Shown here: piece after piece, positions 21,770 to 29,805 of the stretch
Layout of the letters: the number at the start of each line of letters is the position of its first letter
Numbering within the stretch: position 1 is the stretch's first letter
From: Weissella cibaria KACC 11862
GTDB taxonomy: Bacteria; Bacillota; Bacilli; Lactobacillales; Lactobacillaceae
DNA length: 64,000 nucleotides
Assembly: GCF_000193635.1 (NCBI RefSeq)
Contig: NZ_AEKT01000019.1
Location: forward strand, 1-64,000
Direction: 5' to 3'
Position numbers and translations under genes: made by a program
Notes under the pieces: generated by a model
Databases searched by the model: none
Told to the model about the DNA's origin: nothing
Seen by the model: the letters and a program-made list of their open reading frames with translations, nothing else

Positions 21770-22234
21770 CTAGATAGCATCAACAACTGCCAATAACTCG
21801 AGTAATGCCAACGCAACTTCGCTCCCCTTGTTACCGGCCTTACCCCCAGCGCGATGTTGTGCTTGCTCAAGTGTATCAGCAGTTAACACACCAAATACCG
21901 TTGGTACACCAGTCTTCAAGCCAACTTGGGCAATTCCAGTCATTGCCCCATTAATCACCAAATCGTAATGATCAGTCTCACCACGAATAACGGCGCCCAG
22001 CGTGACAATGCCATCATACTTAGCGGTGTTCGCCACTTTCTCGGCTACTAGTGGAATTTCAAATGCGCCGGGCACGATGTAAACATCGATATTTGCCATG
22101 TGCACCCCATGCATCGTCAATGCCTCTTTTGCCCCCGCTAGCAGTGGGTCAGTGATTAGCGTATTAAATCGACTCATCACAATGGCAATATGACGTCCTT
22201 CGTGCTTCGTTAGCGTTCCTGTAACTGTTGTCAT
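21770..22234 (-). CDS. ribH: 6,7-dimethyl-8-ribityllumazine synthase
   Basis: Penultimate step of riboflavin synthesis. The 154 residues show the family motifs [20 protein letters not shown] and [19 protein letters not shown] precedes the ATG. It is the last gene of the operon ribD-ribE-ribBA-ribH; I see no strong terminator before the traX-like gene. Confidence 0.97.
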   Translation of the reverse strand: MTTVTGTLTKHEGRHIAIVMSRFNTLITDPLLAGAKEALTMHGVHMANIDVYIVPGAFEIPLVAEKVANTAKYDGIVTLGAVIRGETDHYDLVINGAMTGIAQVGLKTGVPTVFGVLTADTLEQAQHRAGGKAGNKGSEVALALLELLAVVDAI

Positions 22235-22249
22235 CTGAATTTACTCCTT

Positions 22250-23443
22250 TTAAATCATGTGTGAAAACTTATCGCGCTTCGTGGCCATGTATCCGGCATT
22301 GACTTCATTAACGCCGACAATCAATGGCACGCGCTCAACCACTTCAATTCCGTGCTTGGCTAAATCATCAATTTTGGCTGGATTATTCGTCAATAAACGT
22401 ACTTTTTGATAACCAGCATCTTTTAAGATTTGGGCAGCCTGGGCATAATCGCGTTCATCAGGTTGATGGCCGAGGTGTTCGTTCGCTTGGAACGTATCAT
22501 AGCCATTTTCTTGCAACACATAGGTACGCAACTTTTCAGCGAGTCCAATACCACGCCCTTCTTGACGCAGGTAAACAACGGCGCCACCCTGCTGATCAAT
22601 CTGGTGGAGCGCTTCGTGTAGTTGTGGCCCACATTCGCATCGGTATGACCCCAACACCTCACCGGTTAGACACTCGGAGTGCAATCTAACTAATGGCACT
22701 TCATCTGTCGTCACAGTACTTTGAATTAACAAATCCGGTTCACGGCCAGCCACTGTATAATCCGTTACACGAAATTCGCCGTACGCGCTTGGCAGCTTAA
22801 TCGTTGGCCCCATCCGATTTGGTCGTTCCACTAACGCTTGGCGGTACGCAATCAGTTCCGCAATCGTCAATGTCACTAATTTTTCCGATGATGCCACATC
22901 AGCCAACGCCGTTTCACGTGCCATCCGACCATCTGCGTCTAGAATTTCTATAATAAAGGCGACTGGTGGTACCCCTGCCAACTTAGCCAAATCAACGGCT
23001 GCTTCCGTGTGACCAGCTCGTGCTAACACGCCATCAGGAACGGCAACTAACGGAAAAATGTGGCCTGGGCGTTCAAAATCTGTTGATTGCGCTGACAGAT
23101 TTGCTAATTCCCGCAATGTCTGCGCCCGATCGACCGAAGATACACCCGTTGTCGTCCCTTTATGGTCAACGCTCACCGTGAACTGCGTCCCAAATTTTTC
23201 CGTATTAGTTGCGACCATTTGCGGGAGTTGTAATTGTGCCGCTCGTTCGGCAGACATCGGTGCGCACAACACGCCACGCCCAACGCGTAAAGCCCGGTTA
23301 ACGTTTTCAGTTGTTGCAAATGAGGCTAACCCCACTAAATCGCCCTCATGCTCACGCTGGGCATCGTCCGTTAAAATAATCAATTGGCCTTGTTTAAGCG
23401 CCGTAATTGCGCGCTCGACACGCTGTCGGATTTCTTGATTCAT
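22250..23443 (-). CDS. ribBA: Bifunctional DHBP synthase / GTP cyclohydrolase II
   Basis: Provides both precursors of riboflavin. Residues 1-200 are RibB (acidic motif DDAQREHEGD near 26; HTEAAVDLAKLAG near 145). Residues 205-397 are RibA, with the zinc cysteines in HSECLTGEVLGSYRCECG and the catalytic YLRQEGRGIGLAEK. The length of 397 is standard. AGGAG lies before the ATG, with five bases between the ribE stop and the ribBA start region. Confidence 0.97.
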   Translation of the reverse strand: MNQEIRQRVERAITALKQGQLIILTDDAQREHEGDLVGLASFATTENVNRALRVGRGVLCAPMSAERAAQLQLPQMVATNTEKFGTQFTVSVDHKGTTTGVSSVDRAQTLRELANLSAQSTDFERPGHIFPLVAVPDGVLARAGHTEAAVDLAKLAGVPPVAFIIEILDADGRMARETALADVASSEKLVTLTIAELIAYRQALVERPNRMGPTIKLPSAYGEFRVTDYTVAGREPDLLIQSTVTTDEVPLVRLHSECLTGEVLGSYRCECGPQLHEALHQIDQQGGAVVYLRQEGRGIGLAEKLRTYVLQENGYDTFQANEHLGHQPDERDYAQAAQILKDAGYQKVRLLTNNPAKIDDLAKHGIEVVERVPLIVGVNEVNAGYMATKRDKFSHMI

Positions 23444-23448
23444 TTTGT

Positions 23449-24036
23449 TTACTCCTTCGTCAAATACTTCGCTAATACATCAGTTTCCAAATTAACGACG
23501 TCACCGGTTTGAACAGTACGCAACATCGTATGCGTTAAGGTATGCGGAATTAACGCAATCACAAACGCCGTCGCACTAGCCGTCACGACCGTCAAGCTCA
23601 CACCATTGACCGCAATTGACCCTTTCGTAACAATTTGGTGCATCAGCCCCTGGTCTGCCGGAGTAATCGTTAAATAGACTGTTTCGTCAGTTTGTGACAT
23701 TGTTGTAATCGTTCCAGTCCCATCAACATGCCCTAACACAAAATGACCATCAAACCGATCACCTGCCCGTATGGCTTGCTCTAAGTTAACGACTTCACCA
23801 ACCTGATAGTCTTGCATCCGGGTGACAGCCATTGTTGGCACCATGACATCAAAAGTGGCCTCGTGATCGTTATATGTCGTAATCGTCAAACAAACGCCGT
23901 CCACCATGATACTGTCGCCTAGTTTTGCGTCTGCAAAATAAGCAGATGCTGTTTTAATCGCTAAACGGCGTTCTTTTTCATTTCGCTTAGTCAAGGCGAC
24001 CACTTGCCCAACTTCAGATACGATTCCTGTAAACAT
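23449..24036 (-). CDS. ribE: Riboflavin synthase alpha subunit
   Basis: Dismutates lumazine to riboflavin. Two tandem lumazine-binding repeats are seen: MFTGIVSEVG...VDGVCLT and GDRFDGHFVLGHVDGTG...VNGVSLTV. The 195-residue length is standard. The ATG overlaps the ribD stop in a TAATG, so its translation depends on the ribD reading frame, which carries a premature stop codon upstream. Confidence 0.96.
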   Translation of the reverse strand: MFTGIVSEVGQVVALTKRNEKERRLAIKTASAYFADAKLGDSIMVDGVCLTITTYNDHEATFDVMVPTMAVTRMQDYQVGEVVNLEQAIRAGDRFDGHFVLGHVDGTGTITTMSQTDETVYLTITPADQGLMHQIVTKGSIAVNGVSLTVVTASATAFVIALIPHTLTHTMLRTVQTGDVVNLETDVLAKYLTKE

Positions 24037-25061
24037 TACTTCGCCTCCCTGTAAATGACTTGATGTAGCGCATTACCAACACGTGTCTGTGTTGCAACGG
24101 GGCCCTGATTGCCCACCACGCCTTTAATGCCAGTTCCTAACACAGCGTCCGTTTGGTAAATATCAAAACGTTGCCAGAGATTAGTCGCTAGAAAGGCACG
24201 CACTAGCGCTCCGCCGCCTTCAACCAGCAATGATTGGATGCCACGTTGTCCCAAATCATCCAACAACGTGTCTAGTTCACCGTCGAAAGACACCGCTTGT
24301 GGCACCTGCTGGGCAAACGTGGTGTTTGTCGTATAAATCAACGTCCGATCATCAAAAAAGGCCGGATGATGTTGCAAGCGCCCCCGCCGATCGACAATCA
24401 CGCGCCACGGTTGTTGGTGTGTGATTGGGACATGGCGCACGGTCAGTTGTGGTGCATCAGTTAAGGCCGTCTCGCTGCCAACCATAATGGCACTCATTTG
24501 GGCACGTTACTGATGAATCGCCACATTCGCTTGGTCATCAGTTAATTTAGTGGCTTGTCCCCGTTTGGCAGCAATAAACCCATCGATGCTTTGTGCTAAC
24601 TTCAGCGTGACATAGGGCCGTTGCGTTTCAAAAAAATGATGAAAGGCTGGGTTTAGTGCCGTACTACCTTGCTGGTTAAGCAGTGTGACTGCGATACCAG
24701 CCTGCTGTAATTTGGCAACACCACGGCCACTGACGTGCGGATTAGGATCGCCTTGCCCAATTACAACCCGCCCCAACTTCGCCGCCACGAGTGCATCTGC
24801 ACAAGCACCGACCTTACCGACGTGCGCACACGGTTCTAACGTGACATACATCGTGGCCCCAACCAGATCCGCCTGATGTTCCACCTGATTCATCGCCGCG
24901 ACCTCCGCATGCTGATGACCAAATTGGTGATGGTACCCTGTCGCGATAACGGCGCCATCCTTCACTATAACCGCCCCAACCCGCGGGTTTTCCCACGTTG
25001 CGGCCGGATCAGCTTGTTGCGCGGCTTGATACGCCAACTGCATCATTGTTAAATCATCCAT
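24036..25061 (-). pseudogene. ribD: ribD (deaminase/reductase) interrupted by an in-frame TAA
   Basis: Normally one protein: pyrimidine deaminase (N-terminal) plus reductase. The deaminase half (24510-25061) is intact, with zinc motifs HAEVAAM and EPCAHVGKVGAC. In the reductase half, codon TAA at 24507-24509 falls where relatives have Leu in H-x-L-R, and the same frame continues at once (RAQ, then M at 24497) into an intact reductase end with SLLVEGGGALV. A single TTA-to-TAA change explains this. Restored length would be 341 residues. A restart at the ATG 24497 would give only 153 residues lacking the beginning of the reductase fold. Sequencing error is possible. Confidence 0.85.
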
Positions 25062-25085
25062 GTTTCCCCTAACTACTCCGGGTAG

Positions 25086-25126
25086 TAAAAAAGCCCCAAG
25101 TCTGCTATATCAGCAAACTTGGGGCT
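25086..25126 (-). terminator. Riboswitch-controlled terminator of the rib operon
   Basis: 15-bp stem AGCCCCAAGTTTGCT/AGCAGACTTGGGGCT followed by TTTTTT, placed between the FMN aptamer and ribD. Its 5' arm GCCCCAAG can also pair with CTTCGGGGC of the aptamer's P1 5' strand, which offers a direct antiterminator. Confidence 0.9.
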
Positions 25127-25232
25127 GTTGCCAGGACCGATCAGGCTTTGATCGGTCTGACACCTCGTTTTGGGTATCGAAAAAACTGCGTAAAGGGGCC
25201 AAAAAAATAAGCCACTAACGCGATAAATTTTG

Positions 25233-25370
25233 ATATCTTCTCCCATCCAGACTTTACTGTCGGTTGCAGATTCACACTGCATCAACCGGATTGCTTAATC
25301 ACAACCCAGGTCACGGACTGAGGCATACGCCATCACCGTCGGTCGGGAATTTCACCCTGCCCCGAAGATT
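25233..25370 (-). promoter_or_regulatory. FMN riboswitch (RFN element)
   Basis: The minus strand shows the conserved RFN blocks in order: ATCTTCGGGGCAGGGTG, AAATTCCCGACCG, a GCCTCAGTCCGTGA-type segment, ATCCGGTTGATG, and the closing CCGACAGTAAAGTCTGG then ATGGGAGAAGAT. FMN binding is expected to favour the downstream terminator and shut off the rib genes. The linker of about 100 bases contains a further perfect 9-bp hairpin (25135-25143 with 25149-25157). Confidence 0.95.
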
Positions 25371-25396
25371 TATTGATTATTTATTTAACACAGCCA

Positions 25397-25425
25397 TCAT
25401 ACAGTTCTCATGAATAATTTGTAAA
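25397..25425 (-). promoter_or_regulatory. Promoter of the rib operon
   Basis: Minus strand TTTACA (25420-25425), 17-18-base spacer, TATGAT (25397-25402), about 25 bases before the aptamer. Confidence 0.65.
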
Positions 25426-25448
25426 CCCTTATTTTTTGACGCACCTAA

Positions 25449-25495
25449 CAAAAAGTACCGGCATGACCCCTAAAAAGCAGTCATACCGGTACTTC
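25449..25495. terminator. Terminator after the SMR gene pair
   Basis: Stem AAGTACCGGTATGAC/GTCATGCCGGTACTT with one G-U pair, followed by TTTG on the minus strand. Confidence 0.85.
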
Positions 25496-25522
25496 AACGT
25501 TATTCGTTATTTTTTAAATTAG

Positions 25523-25846
25523 TTAACCGCGACCCGTCGTTAACTTCAAGCCAACAGCTCCGATAATAATCATACTAATAAACAAAATGCGCTTCCAATC
25601 ACGGGACTCGTTGTACAGCAACATGCCGGCAATTGTCCCACCAGCGGCCCCAATTCCGGTCCAGATTGCATATCCGGTACCCATCGAAATATCACGCAAG
25701 GCCAGCGTGAGTAAGCCAATGCTAAGTGCCCCGCCTACCGCCATACCAGTAGCGGCCCACCAGGCGCGTCGTTTCTGCCACTCATTAATCATGATGACAC
25801 CTGACACTTCCATCAAGCCTGCTAAGACTAAAAATACCCATGCCAT
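25523..25846 (-). CDS. Small multidrug resistance (SMR) protein, second of pair
   Basis: 107 residues and four membrane helices, the standard SMR size. The membrane-embedded glutamate is at about residue 13 (LAGLMEVSGVIMI), and helix 3-4 text GTGYAIWTGIGAAGGTIAGM is typical. It overlaps the stop of the partner gene by one base in TAATG, so the two are made together and probably act as an asymmetric heterodimer like YkkCD or EbrAB, exporting cationic compounds or guanidinium. Substrate unknown. Confidence 0.88.
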   Translation of the reverse strand: MAWVFLVLAGLMEVSGVIMINEWQKRRAWWAATGMAVGGALSIGLLTLALRDISMGTGYAIWTGIGAAGGTIAGMLLYNESRDWKRILFISMIIIGAVGLKLTTGRG

Positions 25847-26172
25847 TACGCCTTTTCCTCCGCCAATAATTTCAGACCAATAATGCCGCCTAATAAAATG
25901 ACCAAGAAAACTAATTCCGCGATTGTCATACCATCACCAAATGCGACCCAGCCGGTCACCACCGTTGCCACGGTACCAAGGCCGACAAATACTGCGTAGG
26001 CGGTGCCAACCGGGAGTTGTTCGCTAGCTGTTAAAAACAGTAACATTGACAATCCTAATGCAATTAGCGTTGCAACCCACATCAATGGGGTGTGCGCATG
26101 TTTAATACCCACAACCCAACCATCTTCAAAACCAATTGCCAAGATAATCTTGAGCCACGGATTCTTTAACAT
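25846..26172 (-). CDS. Small multidrug resistance (SMR) protein, first of pair
   Basis: About 108 residues with four helices; glutamate in helix 1 (AIGFEDGWVVGIKHA) and the loop VGTAYAVFVGLGTVATVVTGW. The ATG at 26172 follows TAGGAG; codons upstream of it lack a ribosome binding site. An inverted repeat AATCAC-(9)-GTGATT (26185-26205) lies directly after a TATAAT (26206-26211), where a repressor could block transcription. No guanidine riboswitch is seen in front. Confidence 0.85.
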   Translation of the reverse strand: MLKNPWLKIILAIGFEDGWVVGIKHAHTPLMWVATLIALGLSMLLFLTASEQLPVGTAYAVFVGLGTVATVVTGWVAFGDGMTIAELVFLVILLGGIIGLKLLAEEKA

Positions 26173-26184
26173 GCTTTTGCTCCT

Positions 26185-26211
26185 AATCACTTACTTAATG
26201 TGATTATTATA
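26185..26211 (-). promoter_or_regulatory. -10 box and putative operator of the SMR pair
   Basis: Minus strand TATAAT (26206-26211) followed immediately by AATCAC-attaagtaa-GTGATT (26185-26205). The repeat covers the expected transcription start. The regulator is not in this neighbourhood. Confidence 0.5.
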
Positions 26212-26270
26212 CTAGTTTCTGTGCCATTTCGGATAATTTTGGCCGGAATAACAGAACAGTGCTGGTCAGC

Positions 26271-26423
26271 TTAGTAAACTTTGCGCTCAACAACGCTCAT
26301 ACGGTGCACATTATTTGAATGCGCCCGCGCAAACATTTCAGCATTACTAATGGTATTCGTTTCGTAAAAATGCGTGCCTAATTGATCACGAACCACGTAT
26401 GTTGTCATTCCCTGTTTCATCAT
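26271..26423 (-). CDS. 50-residue protein downstream of tdk
   Basis: Starts seven bases after the tdk stop with AGGGGG before tandem ATG codons (26423 and 26420). The product is basic and soluble (TTYVVRDQLGTHFYETNTIS, then AEMFARAHSNNVHRM). No family is recognised. Strong ribosome binding site, tight spacing to tdk and non-repetitive composition argue that it is real and co-transcribed with thymidine kinase. Confidence 0.6.
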   Translation of the reverse strand: MMKQGMTTYVVRDQLGTHFYETNTISNAEMFARAHSNNVHRMSVVERKVY

Positions 26424-26429
26424 ATCCCC

Positions 26430-27026
26430 CTACTTACCGAACCGTTCCGCCAAAGCTTGCTCATCTGGATGAAAATAGTGATAGCGCGAAACTGGTAAAT
26501 AAGCCTCATCGCCCCCAATTTCGATTTGCTCCCCTTCATACACTGGCTTACCATCGTGAATACGTAAATTCATCGTCGCTTTCTTAGTGCCAAACGAATC
26601 CAACGTCTTCATTTCTTGTAACTTATCAGCAAAAATCAGCAATGCTTCAGACCCTGGAAAGAGCCGATTTGAAAAATCATTTTTCAAGCCAAACGCCATG
26701 ACAGGAATGTCCAAATCATCGACCACATTTGCCAACTGAATGACCTGTTGGCGCGTCATGAATTGTGCTTCATCAACCAGGACGATATCTGGCAACTTAT
26801 CAGCCGACGTGACTAACGCCATTAAATCATCCGTATCATGAATGATGCCAGCTGTCTCACGCAACCCGATACGCGAGGATACTTCGCCAATCTTTGTGCG
26901 ATCATCCAGTGCCGACGTCAATAACAATGGGCGACGGCCTTGGATTTTATAGTTGTGTGCCACTTTCAAGATTTCGATGGACTTTCCCGAAGCCATCGTG
27001 CCATATACAAACGTTAATTGCGACAT
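26430..27026 (-). CDS. tdk: Thymidine kinase
   Basis: Salvage phosphorylation of thymidine. P-loop YGTMASGKS near residue 10, catalytic VDEAQFM near 88, and the substrate loop EGEQIEIGGDEAYLPVSRYHY near 170. Where relatives carry zinc-ribbon cysteines (CxxC before KKATMNLR, and Cys in PVCR), this protein has LDSFGTKKATMNLR and PVSRYHY, so the structural zinc site looks lost. The ATG at 27026 with GAGGTGAG is preferred to the GTG three codons upstream. About 199 residues, normal length. Confidence 0.93.
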   Translation of the reverse strand: MSQLTFVYGTMASGKSIEILKVAHNYKIQGRRPLLLTSALDDRTKIGEVSSRIGLRETAGIIHDTDDLMALVTSADKLPDIVLVDEAQFMTRQQVIQLANVVDDLDIPVMAFGLKNDFSNRLFPGSEALLIFADKLQEMKTLDSFGTKKATMNLRIHDGKPVYEGEQIEIGGDEAYLPVSRYHYFHPDEQALAERFGK

Positions 27027-27242
27027 CCAACTCACCTCAAAAACTATTTTTAACTCGATTTAGTTTACGCGCTTTTGCCGATTTTGCAAGCGCCGTTACC
27101 AAACGATAAACCGGACAATTTTCACGAATGTTCGCTTTTGAATTTCAAAAACCGCTTGACATGGTTGGCTTATCGCCAGGCTCCCGCTTAAATAACGAAC
27201 ATAACTTTCCGTTAGGTTGATGAACATGAAACACTTCCGAAC

Positions 27243-27275
27243 AAAAAAGACCGCCAGATATACCAGCAGTCTTTT
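27243..27275 (-). terminator. Terminator after DUF1810 gene
   Basis: Stem AGACTGCTGG/CTGGCGGTCT with G-U pairs and TTTTTT on the minus strand. Confidence 0.8.
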
Positions 27276-27284
27276 AGCGTTTAT

Positions 27285-27716
27285 TTAAATTTCAGCTAGC
27301 GTAGCGGAGTGGCGTTCGCCATCAAAGTAACGATCCAAACCAGTCACAAATGGTGTCTTATCAGTGGCCACTGCTTCAAACAGAGTCCAAGCTGCTTGCA
27401 ACTTGCGGGCATCCACATCCCCGAACACTGCTTCGATATCAGTCGTTGTCAGACCCAACACAATATTGGTCACCTTGAGCAAACGCTCTTGCAGCGTATC
27501 GTTTGCCAAGTATGCCCGTGCTTCATCAGCATCAGCCAGCCCATAGTAAACCGCGCGTTCGCTGGTTCCCAAGGCCCGTAATTGTGGGAACACCCACCAC
27601 ATCCAGTGTGAGTCCTTTTTACCCGCCGTTAATTCATCTACTGCCGTTTGAAAACTATTGGCCTCGTCTTGCGCTAAAATAAATCGCTTGATATCGTTTG
27701 CTAATGCTTCATCCAT
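27285..27716 (-). CDS. DUF1810 family protein
   Basis: 143 residues with the family core FILAQDEANSFQTAVDELTA followed by GKKDSHWMWWVFPQ. The function of the family is not established; it occurs in many bacteria as a single small soluble protein. The ATG at 27716 follows GAGGTGAC. Monocistronic, with its own terminator. Confidence 0.88.
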   Translation of the reverse strand: MDEALANDIKRFILAQDEANSFQTAVDELTAGKKDSHWMWWVFPQLRALGTSERAVYYGLADADEARAYLANDTLQERLLKVTNIVLGLTTTDIEAVFGDVDARKLQAAWTLFEAVATDKTPFVTGLDRYFDGERHSATLAEI

Positions 27717-27771
27717 CACATGTCACCTCATCCGTATTTTGACCCTATTCTAGCACATAATTAGCCCTGTC

Positions 27772-28533
27772 TTATTGGCGAGTGTCCGACAACTGTTGAT
27801 AGTCGGTAATGTGTTGCAATTGTTTATGCGTCACCTCATCCGCCTGCGGAGACAGAATCGCGCTCATAATATTATGCCCGTTCATGCTGTGACCCAGGCC
27901 AAGTGCATGCCCTAATTCATGCGCCAGTGTTTTAGTTAATGTATTCTGATTGGACAGCGTCAAGATATCACCTGACACGCGCAACTCACCCGACTGTGAA
28001 TTCATCCATGCCAGTGCATGGGTTCCTGAATCCGTCCCTTCGTCCCCCATCTCACCGGCACGAACAATCACATCCGCATTCTGCGTCACGGGGACTAATT
28101 TAATATGAATTTGCTGATCAGATTGTTGGCGCCAAAACTTAATTGCACCGTGCAACGCCTTTTCAACATTTGGGGTCGTCGTTTGAAAATCACTGGTCAT
28201 GATCGCGACGGTTAGCTCATCATTGTGGCCAACATACATGCCATAACTATCGCTTGTTGGTCCAAATTTACCGGCCTGCCGTAATTGTTGATTTTCCCGG
28301 TCGGCCTGCGTAATGGTCACGTCATTTAACTGACGGCGACGCGACTGATAATTAATCGCGTTCATGATAGGTTCGATACTACTACCAAGCGACCCAAACA
28401 CCAGCAACAAAATAATGGCCGTATAAACAATCTTGCGCCATCCCCGCCGTTTCCGTGGCTCAGGTTGCGGGGCAGCCTGTTCATTAATGCCATACAGTTC
28501 ATAAATTTTGCGGTCTAATTCATCATCTGGCAC
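27772..28533 (-). CDS. Membrane-anchored matrixin-like zinc metalloprotease
   Basis: Residues 1-33 are cytosolic and basic, one membrane helix spans about 34-52 (VYTAIILLLVFGSLG), and the rest should be outside. The zinc motif HELGHALGLGH (HExxHxxGxxH) near residue 207 and a Met-turn NIMS shortly after identify the metzincin fold. No propeptide cysteine switch is evident. The start is GTG behind a very strong GGAGGGGGTG. Substrate unknown; a role in surface protein processing is an inference. Confidence 0.85.
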   Translation of the reverse strand: MPDDELDRKIYELYGINEQAAPQPEPRKRRGWRKIVYTAIILLLVFGSLGSSIEPIMNAINYQSRRRQLNDVTITQADRENQQLRQAGKFGPTSDSYGMYVGHNDELTVAIMTSDFQTTTPNVEKALHGAIKFWRQQSDQQIHIKLVPVTQNADVIVRAGEMGDEGTDSGTHALAWMNSQSGELRVSGDILTLSNQNTLTKTLAHELGHALGLGHSMNGHNIMSAILSPQADEVTHKQLQHITDYQQLSDTRQ

Positions 28534-28706
28534 GTGTCACACCCCCTCCGAGACACTAATCATAGGTCGTTTGCTGCCATCACGGCGTTAAAAAGGTTCC
28601 CCGTGTATGGGCTGCTTGATATCCTACCCTTAATTCTACTGCCGTATCGCACCCGTTTTGGTTATTTTAGGCAACCTTTTTGAATATTCTCCCCAGCAAT
28701 ACGCGC

Positions 28707-28737
28707 AAAAAAAGAGAACTGTTTATAACCAGTTCTC
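28707..28737 (-). terminator. Terminator after degV gene
   Basis: Perfect 8-bp stem GAGAACTG/CAGTTCTC followed by TTTTTTT. Confidence 0.85.
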
Positions 28738-28748
28738 CTCGTTTGTTA

Positions 28749-29597
28749 TTATGCGTAATTTTTTAGATATGAAATTCCCATCGCACCTGGACCAGCATGG
28801 GTTGATTCGATTGGCGTCGTTTCTGCAATATCAACAATCGCCTCTGGGAATTCATCACGTGCCCGGGCAGCTAATTGCTCGGCCTCTTCAGCTGCATCCG
28901 CGTGTGAAATACCAATCACTGCAATGCCGTTCGGCTCGGCGTGCATCCGCTCGAAAATCAAATCTTGATATCCCTTAATCGTTTTCTTACCGCGGCCCTT
29001 GACTTCCATCGTAATTTTCCCCAATGGTACGTGAGCGCCCAGCTTAATATCCAGCAATGTGCCAATTAGCCCAGACGCCTTCGACAAGCGCCCTCCAGCG
29101 ACTAAATTCTTCAGTGTCGTCACCGTCAAATACAATTCAGTATTATCCTCAACACGTTGTAATTCGGCCAAAATCTCATCACGCGATGCCCCAGCCTGGG
29201 CCATCCGGCCGGCTACCAAAACTTGCGCGGCCAAAGCCCGGTCGATGTAGTTAGAATCGCAGACTACAATGTCATGGGGCACCAAGCGTGCTGCTTGTTC
29301 AGCCGCCTGAACTGTCCCAGACAAATGGTGCGTCAAATGTAGTGAAAGGACTTCGACGTCTTCTGGTACTGTTTCGTAAACTTCCGTAAACGCCCCCAAC
29401 GAAGGTTGCGATGTCGTTGGCAAATTTTTAGATGCGGCCATCTTCTCAATAAATTCACTTGGCGTGATTGACACCCCATCGTGATAAACAGTGCCGTCGA
29501 TCATCACGGTAAGCGGCACAACTGAAATATCGTACTGCGCGACTTCTTCAGGCGTCAAGCGTGCTGTTGAATCGGTAATAATTTTTACTTTAGTCAT
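28749..29597 (-). CDS. DegV family fatty-acid-binding protein
   Basis: 282 residues with the family opening KIITDSTARLTPEE, the lipid-site loops TTSQPSLGAF and SLHLTHHLSGT, and a C-terminal AHAGPGAMGISYL-like end. Family members (FakB) bind a fatty acid for phosphorylation by FakA. No fakA is in the window, so which acyl chain it prefers is unknown. GAGGGGAAA lies before the ATG. Single-gene unit. Confidence 0.92.
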   Translation of the reverse strand: MTKVKIITDSTARLTPEEVAQYDISVVPLTVMIDGTVYHDGVSITPSEFIEKMAASKNLPTTSQPSLGAFTEVYETVPEDVEVLSLHLTHHLSGTVQAAEQAARLVPHDIVVCDSNYIDRALAAQVLVAGRMAQAGASRDEILAELQRVEDNTELYLTVTTLKNLVAGGRLSKASGLIGTLLDIKLGAHVPLGKITMEVKGRGKKTIKGYQDLIFERMHAEPNGIAVIGISHADAAEEAEQLAARARDEFPEAIVDIAETTPIESTHAGPGAMGISYLKNYA

Positions 29598-29749
29598 CTC
29601 GTTTCCCCTCGTTACTAAATATTTGTAAGTTAATTCGTTTTCAAAACTTATTCATCTAGTATCTAAAACTATATCACATAAAGTCCGATTTTTACAACGT
29701 TTTTTGTAAGCAAAACCTAGCAACCCACTTTTAAAAAATACGTCAGCAC

Positions 29750-29794
29750 TAAAAACCACCTGATTCGCGCACGCGCCTAACCAGGTGGTTTTTA
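29750..29794 (-). terminator. Terminator after aldo/keto reductase gene
   Basis: Stem AAAAACCACCTG/CAGGTGGTTTTT around an imperfect loop. Confidence 0.85.
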
Positions 29795-29805
29795 AATTGT
29801 CATTA

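Noticed and set aside
25073-25285. 70-codon minus-strand frame
   Set aside because: It runs through the riboswitch linker, terminator and aptamer 3' end, has no ribosome binding site and its protein is not family-like.
26172-26270. Guanidine riboswitch in front of the SMR pair
   Set aside because: None of the conserved guanidine-I blocks is visible; an inverted repeat at the start site explains regulation better.
27220-27288. 22-codon plus-strand ORF
   Set aside because: It lies over the terminator of the facing gene, and its ribosome binding site is weak.
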